From positions 310,001 to 374,000 of the forward strand of contig CATKHW010000293.1 of assembly GCA_949752795.1 (NCBI GenBank): a stretch of 64,000 bases of DNA, written 5' to 3'. Both the position numbers and the translations under genes were made by a program. Origin of the DNA: Hyperoodon ampullatus (taxonomy: Eukaryota; Chordata; Mammalia; Artiodactyla; Ziphiidae). The notes beneath the pieces are model-generated. The model searched no databases. It saw only the letters and a list, made by a program, of their open reading frames with translations, and was not told the DNA's origin. The first letter of the stretch is position 1, and every line of letters begins with the position of its first letter. Below, one piece after another: positions 1 through 8,695 of this stretch.

Positions 1-1739
1 CCATTCCATGGGTCCGAACTCTCCAGGTTGAAGGGAATATTACTACAGCTATAACATGTGCGGGAAACCTAGAGAACGGACACACTGTGAATACGAAAGG
101 TTTCTAAATCTCAACGCATAGTCCCTCCCCTGGTGCTCCGGTTTGACTTTCCATCTGCTTTACTATCAACCTCCCAACTTGGAGAGACAGCCCCTTTAAC
201 CTCTTGGTTCGCACAGGTTGCCAATTTGGCAGTGGATGAAAGGGAAGAGGGAGAACCAATGAGAGAGTAGCTGTTAGGCATTTGGACGGGCACATATCAC
301 TGTAATTTCCTGGCAGGAAGAAGAATTAACCAAATTCTCAGCCACCCACCGGGAACCAGTATAGGTCCTGAACCAAAATTTTGGACTTGCGGTCAGCTCA
401 CCAAAAGCGAGTTGAAAAATGGAGCTCAGGGGCACAGCAATTCACAAACTGGCCGAGTAATAAAGGACAACTATCGTCCAAAAATCTGTTGAGGGAAGGC
501 AACGAGGCGGACTTGAAAGCGAGGCAGAATAGCAGGAAACAGATTTCAAGAGGTACGTTGGAATCGCCTTTAAAGCACAGGAAGAGGGGCACAACTTCGA
601 CAATGATGCACTTGGCCAAAAAGGGTGTATGCGTTTTCTCCTGAATATATTCAGGAGAAAACGCATACGCCCTTTTTGGCCAAGCAAGCAAGCGGGCAAT
701 GCAAATCTGCACTACAAAGAAGTATCACTTCCCACCGGTCAAAAGGGACATCCACAAAATGTGTAAGAACAAGAAAGGCAAGACAGGCCCTGGAGAACAG
801 GGAGCCTTGTTATCCTGATGGGCGGGATGTAAATTGCCAACTGCCTCTCTGGAGGAGTGCATTCTGTTCCCTAAAACAAGTAAAGAACAGAGCTACAGAG
901 CCAAGGGCACTACCAGTCTAGGGAATATACCTTGGGAAAACTGAAAATCAATAAGACAGAGCCACCCCAAAATTTAGGGCTGCACTGCATACAAGGACCT
1001 CAACTTGGATACACCTTAAGTATCCCAGAAAATATAAACATGGTTCAAAAAATTGTGGTACTTACGTACGATGGAATATCCCTCAGCCATGAAATCAATG
1101 TCATAAGACCAGTAGCAGCAAAATGGGTGGATTCAGGTACGATGATTCTAAGTGAAATAAGTCACACAGAAAAAGAAACTTATCATAAGATATCACTTAT
1201 GAAGATCCTGTAAACATGGCTACACTTGAACTGAGTTAGGAAAGAGGACAGTGTCTCACATTTAGAAAACACTCTTATACCTGCTTAAGGGGGAAGGAGA
1301 GGTAGGGTGATGCATAAAACCAGAGTTTGATATAAGCACAGGTACCGTTCCAAAAACCAACTATGGAATAGACAAGACCTACACCGTCCTCAGCGAAAGG
1401 GACTCAAAACCCCATATTTCCCGCAGAGGAAAATATCTGACTAGTAAGAATCTTAAAACCTATGTATTGATATGTCTCCGTAAGGGAATCAAGTGTGTCT
1501 AGACTGGCATAAACATGGCAGCGAGAATCAGCTCAAACCCACTATAAAAAGGAATTTCAAAAACAAAACAAAAAAACTGGGAAATTCTTTACAATTCCTT
1601 CAGGGTCTCTGATGAAGGCTGGAATGACCCTATCTACAATGACAGCTGGATGTGGCATAAGTAGGGACACTTGGGACTGAGACGATTGGTGAGATTGGGT
1701 GAGCAAATGCAGACCCTTTAAAGCAATAATGCATGGCAC
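1..1739 (+). repeat. Satellite unit U1
   Basis: Full-length unit with palindrome at 611-684. Marks: t at 311 where others have c (tttcctgg), t at 626 in the left palindrome arm, c at 814 (tatcctg for tatgctg), aaaagcgag near 401 as in types H, and ggtaggg near 1303. Not a member of the recurring types. Confidence 0.9.
611..684. mobile_element. Mariner-MITE-like palindrome, U1
   Basis: One mismatch: left-arm c to t at 626, which would still pair as a G-U wobble in + strand RNA. Confidence 0.75.
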
Positions 1740-2349
1740 CCATTTCATGGGTCCGAACTCTCCAGGTTGCAGGGAATATTACTACAGCTATAACATGTGC
1801 GGGAAACCTAGAGAACGGACACACTGTGAATACGAAAGGTTTCTAAAACTCAACGCATAGTCCCTCCCCTGGTGCTCCGGTTTGACTTTCCATCTGCTTT
1901 ACTATCAACCTCCCAACTTGGAGAGACAGCCCATTTAACCTCTTGGTTCGCACAGGTTGCCAATTTGGCAGTGGATGAAAGGGAAGAGGGAGAACCAATG
2001 AGAGAGTAGCTGTTAGGCATTTGGACGGGCACATATCACTGTAATTTCCCGGCAGGAAGAAGAATTAACCAAATTCTCAGCCACCCACCGGGAACCAGTA
2101 TAGGTCCTGAACCAAAATTTTGGACTTGCGGTCAGCTCACCAAAAACGAGTTGAAAAATGGAGCTCAGGGGCACAGCAATTCACAAACTGGCCGAGTAAT
2201 AAAGGACAACTATCATCCAAAAATCTGTTGAGGGAAGGCAACGAGGCGGACTTGAAAGCGAGGCAGAATAGCAGGAAACAGATTTCAAGAGGTACGATGG
2301 AATCACCTTTAAAGCACAGGAAGAGGGGCACAACTTCGACAATGATGCA
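1577..2349 (+). pseudogene. L1 ORF2 relic, part 1 (upstream of the MITE)
   Basis: Degenerate reverse-transcriptase ORF2 sequence, from beyond the RT domain into the C-terminal region, with stops and frameshifts. The best-preserved stretch lies just before the palindrome. The frame from 2120 contains SNKGQLSSKNLL and then KHRKRGTTSTMMH (residues 65-77 of that frame), which match L1 ORF2p segments of the form TDKGLISKIY and RHMKRCSTSLII in the same order and spacing. Further upstream, 'ttgcggtcagctc' corresponds to the L1 stretch encoding a Phe-Cys-Thr-Ala-Lys motif. The region also shows collinear nucleotide similarity back to 1577, though by eye it approaches the limit of recognition there. 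Not translatable as a functional protein. Confidence 0.75.
2198..2203 (+). promoter_or_regulatory. AATAAA hexamer within the ORF2 relic
   Basis: A canonical poly(A) signal string (gagtAATAAAgg) occurs at offset 459-464 of every unit. It arises from the ORF2 segment encoding the Asp-Lys-Gly block, so it is a chance string, not an inherited L1 terminator. It could matter only if the array is transcribed from the + strand. Confidence 0.2.
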
Positions 2350-2423
2350 CTTGGCCAAAAAGGGCGTATGCGTTTTCTCCTGAATATATTCAGGAGAAAA
2401 CACATACGCCCTTTTTGGCCAAG
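2350..2423. mobile_element. 74-bp palindrome, mariner-MITE-like, copy in U2
   Basis: Two 37-base arms with no spacer, centred on TATA-like sequence; one mismatch here (g to a at 2402). The outer arm reads ttggccaaaaag and the inner arm has a cgt block then tttt, aligning with the foldback mariner element of ruminants, whose ends also read ttggccaaaaag. It interrupts the ORF2 relic exactly between the TSTMMH-like segment and the MQICTT-like segment, which are adjacent in intact L1, so it is an insertion. No clean TA target duplication survives. As RNA it would fold into a long hairpin. Confidence 0.78.
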
Positions 2424-2952
2424 CAAGCAAGCGGGCAATGCAAATCTGCACTACAAAGAAGTATCACTTCCCACCGGTCAAAAGGGACATCCACAAAATG
2501 TGTAAGAACAAGAAAGGCAAGACAGGCCCTGGAGAACAGGGAGCCTTGTTATGCTGATGGGCGGGATGTAAATTGCCAACTGCCTCTCTGGAGGAGTGCA
2601 TTCTGTTCCCTAAAACAAGTAAAGAACAGAGCTACAGAGCCAAGGGCACTACCAGTCTAGGGAATATACCTTGGGAAAACTGAAAATCAATAAGACAGAG
2701 CCACCCCAAAATTTAGGGCTGCACTGCATACAAGGACCTCAACTTGGATACACCTTAAGTATCCCAGAAAATATAAACATGGTTCAAAAAATTGTGGTAC
2801 TTACGTATGATGGAATATCCCTCAGCCATGAAATCAATGTCATAAGACCAGTAGCAGCAAAATGGGTGGATTCAGGTACGATGATTCTAAGTGAAATAAG
2901 TCACACAGAAAAAGAAACTTATCATAAGATATCACTTATGAAGATCCTGTAA
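2424..2952 (+). pseudogene. L1 ORF2 relic, part 2 (C-terminus)
   Basis: C-terminal end of L1 ORF2p. From the ATG at 2438 the frame reads MQICTTKKYHFPPV, matching the L1 segment MQIKTTMRYHLTPV. It continues to GEQGALLC, a stop (tga 2555-2557), then WAGCKL, matching the cysteine-rich GEKGTLLHCWWECKL region of ORF2p. Later the frame closing at 2950-2952 ends with MILSEISHTEKETYHKISL, matching the last residues of L1 ORF2p, and the stop lies where the L1 ORF2 stop lies. The internal stop and at least one frame change make it non-functional in every unit. Confidence 0.85.
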
Positions 2953-3027
2953 ACATGGCTACACTTGAACTGAGTTAGGAAAGAGAACAGTGTCTCACAT
3001 TTAGAAAACACTCTTATACCTGCTTAA

Positions 3028-3046
3028 GGGGGAAGGAGAGGTGGGG
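3028..3046 (+). other. G-rich polypurine tract of the L1 3' UTR
   Basis: Run of purines with G-runs of 5, 2, 2 and 4, present at the same offset in all units (U1 has an a interrupting the last run; U34 has an a in the first). L1 3' UTRs characteristically carry such a tract. A weak two-layer G-quadruplex is conceivable, but this is not shown by the sequence alone. Confidence 0.5.
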
Positions 3047-3280
3047 TGACGCATAAAACCAGAGTTTGATATAAGCACAGGTACCGTTCCAAAAACCAAC
3101 TATGGAATAGACAAGACCTACACCGTCCTCAGCGAAAGGGACTCAAAACCCCATATTTCCCGCAGAGGAAAATATCTGACTAGTAAGAATCTTAAAACCT
3201 ATGTATTGATATGTCTCCGTAAGGGAATCAAGTGTGTCTAGACTGGCATAAACATGGCAGCGAGAATCAGCTCAAACCCA

Positions 3281-3291
3281 CTATAAAAAGG
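3281..3291 (+). promoter_or_regulatory. TATA-like motif at the site of the former L1 poly(A) signal
   Basis: CTATAAAAAGG, conserved in nearly all units (offset 1542-1552). The aligned end of cetartiodactyl L1 reads ccaataaaa, so one a-to-t change converts AATAAA into TATAAA. This matches a core promoter TATA box as a string; nothing shows that it is used. Confidence 0.25.
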
Positions 3292-3297
3292 AATTTC

Positions 3298-3315
3298 AAA
3301 AACAAAACAAAAAAA
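3298..3315 (+). repeat. A-rich tract (relic of the L1 poly(A) tail)
   Basis: Eighteen bases of A interrupted by two C residues, directly after the L1 3' UTR and directly before the truncated ORF2 start of the next copy. It marks the natural junction between monomers and is present at offset 1559-1576 of every unit. Confidence 0.7.
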
Positions 3316-3478
3316 CTGGGAAATTCTTTACAATTCCTTCAGGGTCTCTGATGAAGGCTGGAATGACCCTATCTACAATGACAGCTGGATGTGGCATAAG
3401 GAGGGACACTTGGGACTGAGACGATTGGTGAGATTGGGTGAGCAAATGCAGACCCTTTAAAGCAATAATGCATGGCAC

Positions 3479-5217
3479 CCATTTCATGGGTCCGAACTCT
3501 CCAGGTTGCAGGGAATATTACTACAGCTATAACATGTGCGGGAAACCTAGAGAACGGACACACTGTGAATACGAAAGGTTTCTAAAACTCAACGCATAGT
3601 CCCTCCCCTGGTGCTCCGGTTTGACTTTCCATCTGCTTTACTATCAACCTCCCAACTTGGAGAGACAGCCCATTTAACCTCTTGGTTCGCACAGGTTGCC
3701 AATTTGGCAGTGGATGAAAGGGAAGAGGGAGAACCAATGAGAGAGTAGCTGTTAGGCATTTGGACGGGCACATATCACTGTAATTTCCCGGCAGGAAGAA
3801 GAATTAACCAAATTCTCAGCCACCCACCGGGAACCAGTATAGGTCCTGAACCAAAATTTTGGACTTGCGGTCAGCTCACCAAAAACGAGTTGAAAAATGG
3901 AGCTCAGGGGCACAGCAATTCACAAACTGGCCGAGTAATAAAGGACAACTATCATCCAAAAATCTGTTGAGGGAAGGCAACGAGGCGGACTTGAAAGCGA
4001 GGCAGAATAGCAGGAAACAGATTTCAAGAGTTACGATGGAATCGCCTTTAAAGCACAGGAAGAGGGGCACAACTTCGACAATGATGCACTTGGCCAAAAA
4101 GGGCGTATGCGTTTTCTCCTGAATATATTCAGGAGAAAACGCATACGCCCTTTTTGGCCAAGCAAGCAAGCGGGCAATGCAAATCTGCACTACAAAGAAG
4201 TATCACTTCCCACCGGTCAAAAGGGACATCCACAAAATGTGTAAGAACAAGAAAGGCAAGACAGGCCCTGGAGAACAGGGAGCCTTGTTATGCTGATGGG
4301 CGGGATGTAAATTGCCAACTGCCTCTCTGGAGGAGTGCATTCTGTTCCCTAAAACAAGTAAAGAACAGAGCTACAGAGCCAAGGGCACTACCAGTCTAGG
4401 GAATATACCTTGGGAAAACTGAAAATCAATAAGACAGAGCCACCCCAAAATTTAGGGCTGCACTGCATACAAGGACCTCAACTTGGATACACCTTAAGTA
4501 TCCCAGAAAATATAAACATGGTTCAAAAAATTGTGGTACTTACGTATGATGGAATATCCCTCAGCCATGAAATCAATGTCATAAGACCAGTAGCAGCAAA
4601 ATGGGTGGATTCAGGTACGATGATTCTAAGTGAAATAAGTCACACAGAAAAAGAAACTTATCATAAGATATCACTTATGAAGATCCTGTAAACATGGCTA
4701 CACTTGAACTGAGTTAGGAAAGAGAACAGTGTCTCACATTTAGAAAACACTCTTATACCTGCTTAAGGGGGAAGGAGAGGTGGGGTGATGCATAAAACCA
4801 GAGTTTGATATAAGCACAGGTACCGTTCCAAAAACCAACTATGGAATAGACAAGACCTACACCGTCCTCAGCGAAAGGGACTCAAAACCCCATATTTCCC
4901 GCAGAGGAAAATATCTGACTAGTAAGAATCTTAAAACCTATGTATTGATATGTCTCCGTAAGGGAATCAAGTGTGTCTAGACTGGCATAAACATGGCAGC
5001 GAGAATCAGCTCAAACCCACTATAAAAAGGAATTTCAAAAACAAAACAAAAAAACTGGGAAATTCTTTGCAATTCCTTCAGGGTCTCTGATGAAGGCTGG
5101 AATGACCCTATCTACAACGACAGCTGGATGTGTCATAAGGAGGGACACTTGGGACTGAGACGATTGGTGAGATTGGGTGAGCAAATGCAGACCCTTTAAA
5201 GCAATAATGCATGGCAC
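3479..5217 (+). repeat. Satellite unit U3
   Basis: Palindrome 4089-4162, perfect. Closest relative is the neighbour U2 (same a in cccatttaacc, same catttcatggg). Own mark: t at 4031 (agagttacg). Its 3' end carries tgtcataagg instead of tggcataagg. Confidence 0.9.
4089..4162. mobile_element. Mariner-MITE-like palindrome, U3
   Basis: Perfect over 37 + 37 bases; the first perfect copy in the window and a good reference. Confidence 0.78.
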
Positions 5218-6956
5218 CCATTCCATGGGTCCGAACTCTCCAGGTTGAAGGGAATGTTACTACAGCTATAACATGTGCGGGAAACCTAGAGAACGGAAAC
5301 ACTGTGAATACGAAAGGTTTCTAAAACTCAACGAATAATCCCACCCCTGGTGCTCCAGTTTGACTTTCCGTCTGCTTTACTATCAACCTCCCAACTTGGA
5401 GAGACAGCCCCTTTAACCTCTTGGTTCGCACAGGTTGCCACTTTGGAAGAGGATGAAAGGGAAGAGGGAGAACCAATGAGAGAGTAGCTGTTAGGCATTT
5501 GGACGGGCACATATCACTGTAATTTCCCGGCAGGAAGAAGAATTAACCAAATTCTCAGCCACCCACCGGGCACCAGTATAGGTCCTGAACCAAAATTTTG
5601 GACTTGCGTTCAGCTCACCAAAAACGAGTTGAAAAATGGAGCTCAGGGGCACAGCAATTCACAAACTGGCCGAGTAATAAAGGACAACTATCGTCCAAAA
5701 ATCTCTTGAGGGAAGGCAACGAGGCGGACTTGAAAGCGAGGCAGAATAGCAGGAAACAGATTTCAAGAGGTACGTTGGAATCGCCTTTAAAGCACAGGAA
5801 GAGGGGCACAACTTCGACAATGATGCACTTGGCCAAAAAGGGCGTATGCGTTTTCTCCTGAATATATTCAGGAGAAAACGCATACGCCCTTTTTGGCCAA
5901 GCAAGCAAGCGGGCAATGCAAATCTGCACTACAAAGAAGTATCACTTCCCACCGGTCAAAAGGGACATCCACAAAATGTGTAAGAACAAGAAAGGCAAGA
6001 CAGGCCCTGGAGAACAGGGAGCCTTGTTATGCTGATGGGCGGGATGTAAATTGCCAACTGCCTCTCTGGAGGAGTGCATTCTGTTCCCTAAAACAAGTAA
6101 AGAACAGAGCTACAGAGCCAAGGGCACTACCAGTCTAGGGAATATACCTTGGGAAAACTGAAAATCAATAAGACAGAGCCACCCCAAAATTTAGGGCTGC
6201 ACTGCATACAAGGACCTCAACTTGGATACACCTTAAGTATCCCAGAAAATATAAACATGGTTCAAAAAATTGTGGTACTTACGTACGATGGAATATCCCT
6301 CAGCCATGAAATCAATGTCATAAGACCAGTAGCAGCAAAATGGGTGGATTCAGGTACGATGATTCTAAGTGAAATAAGTCACACAGAAAAAGAAACTTAT
6401 CATAAGATATCACTTATGAAGATCCTGTAAACATGGCTACACTTGAACTGAGTTAGGAAAGAGAACAGTGTCTCACATTTAGAAAACACTCTTATACCTG
6501 CTTAAGGGGGAAGGAGAGGTGGGGTGATGCATAAAACCAGAGTTTGATATAAGCACAGGTACCGTTCCAAAAACCAACTATGGAATAGACAAGACCTACA
6601 CCGTCCTCAGCGAAAGGGACTCAAAACCCCATATTTCCCACAGAGGAAAATATCTGACTAGTAAGAATCTTAAAACCTATGTATTGATATGTCTCCGTAA
6701 GGGAATCAAGTGTGTCTAGACTGGCATAAACATGGCAGCGAGAATCACCTCAAACCCACTATAAAAAGGAATTTCAAAAACAAAACAAAAAAACTGGGAA
6801 ATTCTTTGCAATTCCTTCAGGGTCTCTGATGAAAGCTGGAATGACCCTATCGACAACGACAGCTGGATGTGGCATAAGGAGGGACACTTGGGACTGAGAC
6901 GATTGGTGAGATTGGGTGAGCAAATGCAGACCCTTTAAAGCAATAATGCATGGCAC
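5218..6956 (+). repeat. Satellite unit U4
   Basis: Palindrome 5828-5901, perfect. Marks: gaatgttact, ggaaacactg, cgaataatccc, ccactttggaagagg and atctcttgagg, plus the gcaccagt and gcgttcagc variants found again in types C, E and I. Confidence 0.9.
5828..5901. mobile_element. Mariner-MITE-like palindrome, U4
   Basis: Perfect. Confidence 0.78.
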
Positions 6957-8695
6957 CCATTCCATGGGTCCGAACTCTCCAAGTTGAAGGGAATATTACC
7001 ACATCTATAACATGTGCGGGAAACCTAGAGAACGGACACACTGTGAATACGAAAGGTTTCTAAAACTCAACGCATAGTCCCTCTCCTGGTGCTCCGGTTT
7101 GACTTTCCGTCTGCTTTACTATCAACCTCCCAACTTGGAGAGACAGCCCCTTTAACCTCTTGGTTCGCACAGGTTGCCAATTTGGCAGAGGATGAAAGGG
7201 AAGAGGGAGAACCAATGAGAGAGTAGCTGTTAGGCATTTGGACGGGCACATATCACTGTAATTTCCCGGCAGGAAGAAGAATTAACCAAATTCTCAGCCA
7301 CCCACCGGGAACCAGTATAGGTCCTGAACCAAAATTTTGGACTTGCGGTCAGCTCACCAAAAACGAGTTGAAAAATGGAGCTCAGGGGCACAGCAATTCA
7401 CAAACTGGCCGAGTAATAAAGGACAACTATCGTCCAAAAATCTGTTGAGGGAAGGCAACGAGGCGGACTTGAAAGCGAGGCAGAATAGCAGGAAACAGAT
7501 TTCAAGAGGTACGTTGGAATCGCCTTTAAAGCACAGGAAGAGGGGCACAACTTGGACAATGATGCACTTGGCCAAAAAGGGCGTATGCGTTTTCTCCTGA
7601 ATATGTTCAGGAGAAAACGCATACGCCCTTTTTGGCCAAGCAAGCAAGCAGGCAATGCAAATCTGCACTACAAAGAAGTATCACTTCCCACCGGTCAAAA
7701 GGGACATCCACAAAATGTGTAAGAACAAGAAAAGCAAGACAGGCCCTGGAGAACAGGGAGCCTTGTTATGCTGATGGGAGGGATGTAAATTGCCAACTGC
7801 CTCTCTGGAGGAGTGCATTCTGTTCCCTAAAACAAGTAAAGAACAGAGCTACAGAGCCAAGGGCACTACCAGACTAGGGAATATATCTTGGGAAAACTGA
7901 AAATCAATAAGACAGAGCCACCCCAAAATTTAGGGCTGCACTGCATACAAGGACCTCAACTTGGATACACCTTAAGTATCCCAGAAAATATAAACATGGT
8001 TCAAAAAATTGTGGTACTTACGTACGATGGAATATCCCTCAGCCATGAAATCAATGTCATAAGACCAGTAGCAGCAAAATGGGTGGATTCAGGTACGATG
8101 ATTCTAAGTGAAATAAGTCACACAGAAAAAGAAACTTATCATAAGATATCACTTATGAAGATCCTGTAAACATGGCTACACTTGAACTGAGTTAGGAAAG
8201 AGAACAGTGTCTCACATTTAGAAAACACTCTTATACCTGCTTAAGGGGGAAGGAGAGGTGGGGTGATGCATAAAACCAGAGTTTGATATAAGCACAGGTA
8301 CCGTTCCAAAAACCAACTATGGAATAGACAAGACCTACACCGTCCTCAGTGAAAGGGACTGAAAACCCCATATTTCCCGCAGAGGAAAGTATCTGACTAG
8401 TAAGAATCTTAAAACCTATGTATTGATATGTCTCCGTAAGGGAATCAAGTGTGTCTAGACTGGCATAAACATGGCAGCGAGAATCAGCTCAAACCCACTA
8501 TAAAAAGGATTATCAAAACCAAAACAAAAAACCTGGGAAATTCTTTACAATTCCTTCAGGGTCTCTGATGAAAGCTGGAATGACCCTATCTACAAGGACA
8601 GCTGGATGTGGCATAAGGAGGGACACTTGGGACTGAGACGATTGGTGAGATTGGGTGAGCAAATGCAGACCCTTTAAAGCAATAATGCATGGCAC
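6957..8695 (+). repeat. Satellite unit U5
   Basis: Palindrome 7567-7640 with g at 7605 next to the centre. Shares with U6 that g, acttggacaatg, gaaaagcaag and gggagggatg. Own marks: ttaccacatc near 6996, cagactagg near 7870, and a cluster of changes at the L1 end (8510-8532). Confidence 0.9.
7567..7640. mobile_element. Mariner-MITE-like palindrome, U5
   Basis: One mismatch beside the centre (g at 7605), shared with U6; it would fall in the hairpin loop. Confidence 0.77.

Larger units (their letters stand above)
2953..3297 (+). other. L1 3' UTR relic
   Basis: Non-coding stretch between the ORF2 stop and the A-rich tract. It keeps the typical order of an L1 3' UTR: a purine/G-rich tract (3028-3046), then a segment with 'aaccaactatgg' and 'agacctacacc' resembling the cetartiodactyl L1 'aaccaacaaggacctac' block, then 'ggcataaacatgg' and 'cactataaaaagg', corresponding to the end of the L1 with its poly(A) signal. 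No gene is present in it. Confidence 0.72.
1577..3315 (+). mobile_element. Natural repeat unit: 5'-truncated LINE-1 relic carrying a nested MITE (representative copy)
   Basis: This is the biologically meaningful phase of the repeat. It opens inside L1 ORF2 and closes with the A-rich remnant of a poly(A) tail. The order of recognisable L1 landmarks is collinear throughout: an ORF2 segment well upstream of the C-terminus near 1605-1640, the C-terminal cysteine-rich region near 2530-2575, the ORF2 stop at 2950-2952, 3' UTR, A-tract. Removing the 74-bp palindrome leaves about 1,665 bp of L1. The homology was recognised from memory of cetartiodactyl L1 and is strongest from about offset 450 to the A-tract; from offset 1577 to about 190 of the following window-phase unit it is weaker but collinear. 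The 5' end is a truncation, as is usual for L1 insertions. All other units have the same structure 1,739 bp apart. Confidence 0.82.
1740..3478 (+). repeat. Satellite unit U2
   Basis: Palindrome 2350-2423. Shares with U3 catttcatggg at its start, a at 1933 (cccatttaacc), tatcatccaaa and cgtatgatgg. Own marks: a at 2402 in the right palindrome arm and gacgcataaaac near 3050. Confidence 0.9.

Noticed and set aside
381..644. 87-codon + strand frame repeated in all units as a possible small conserved protein gene
   Set aside because: It is the in-frame remnant of L1 ORF2 and then reads into the palindrome arm. It has no proper ATG start and recurs only because the DNA recurs.
611..684. Rho-independent-type terminator (long stem followed by T-rich sequence)
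   Set aside because: The context is mammalian satellite DNA; the T run lies inside the stem, and the structure is explained by a foldback transposon.
398..712. 104-codon antisense frame present in every unit
   Set aside because: Antisense of the ORF2 relic; it contains the same peptide as the + strand because the palindrome reads alike on both strands. No start context or codon signal for a gene.
788..802. Small hairpin ccctg-gagaa-caggg
   Set aside because: A five-base stem within the ORF2 relic; expected by chance and not comparable with the 74-bp palindrome.
932..1213. 93-codon frame that is almost invariant in all copies, a candidate for selection on protein
   Set aside because: Its last 30 codons are the L1 ORF2p C-terminus and the earlier part is out of frame with it. 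Near-invariance is shared by flanking non-coding bases.
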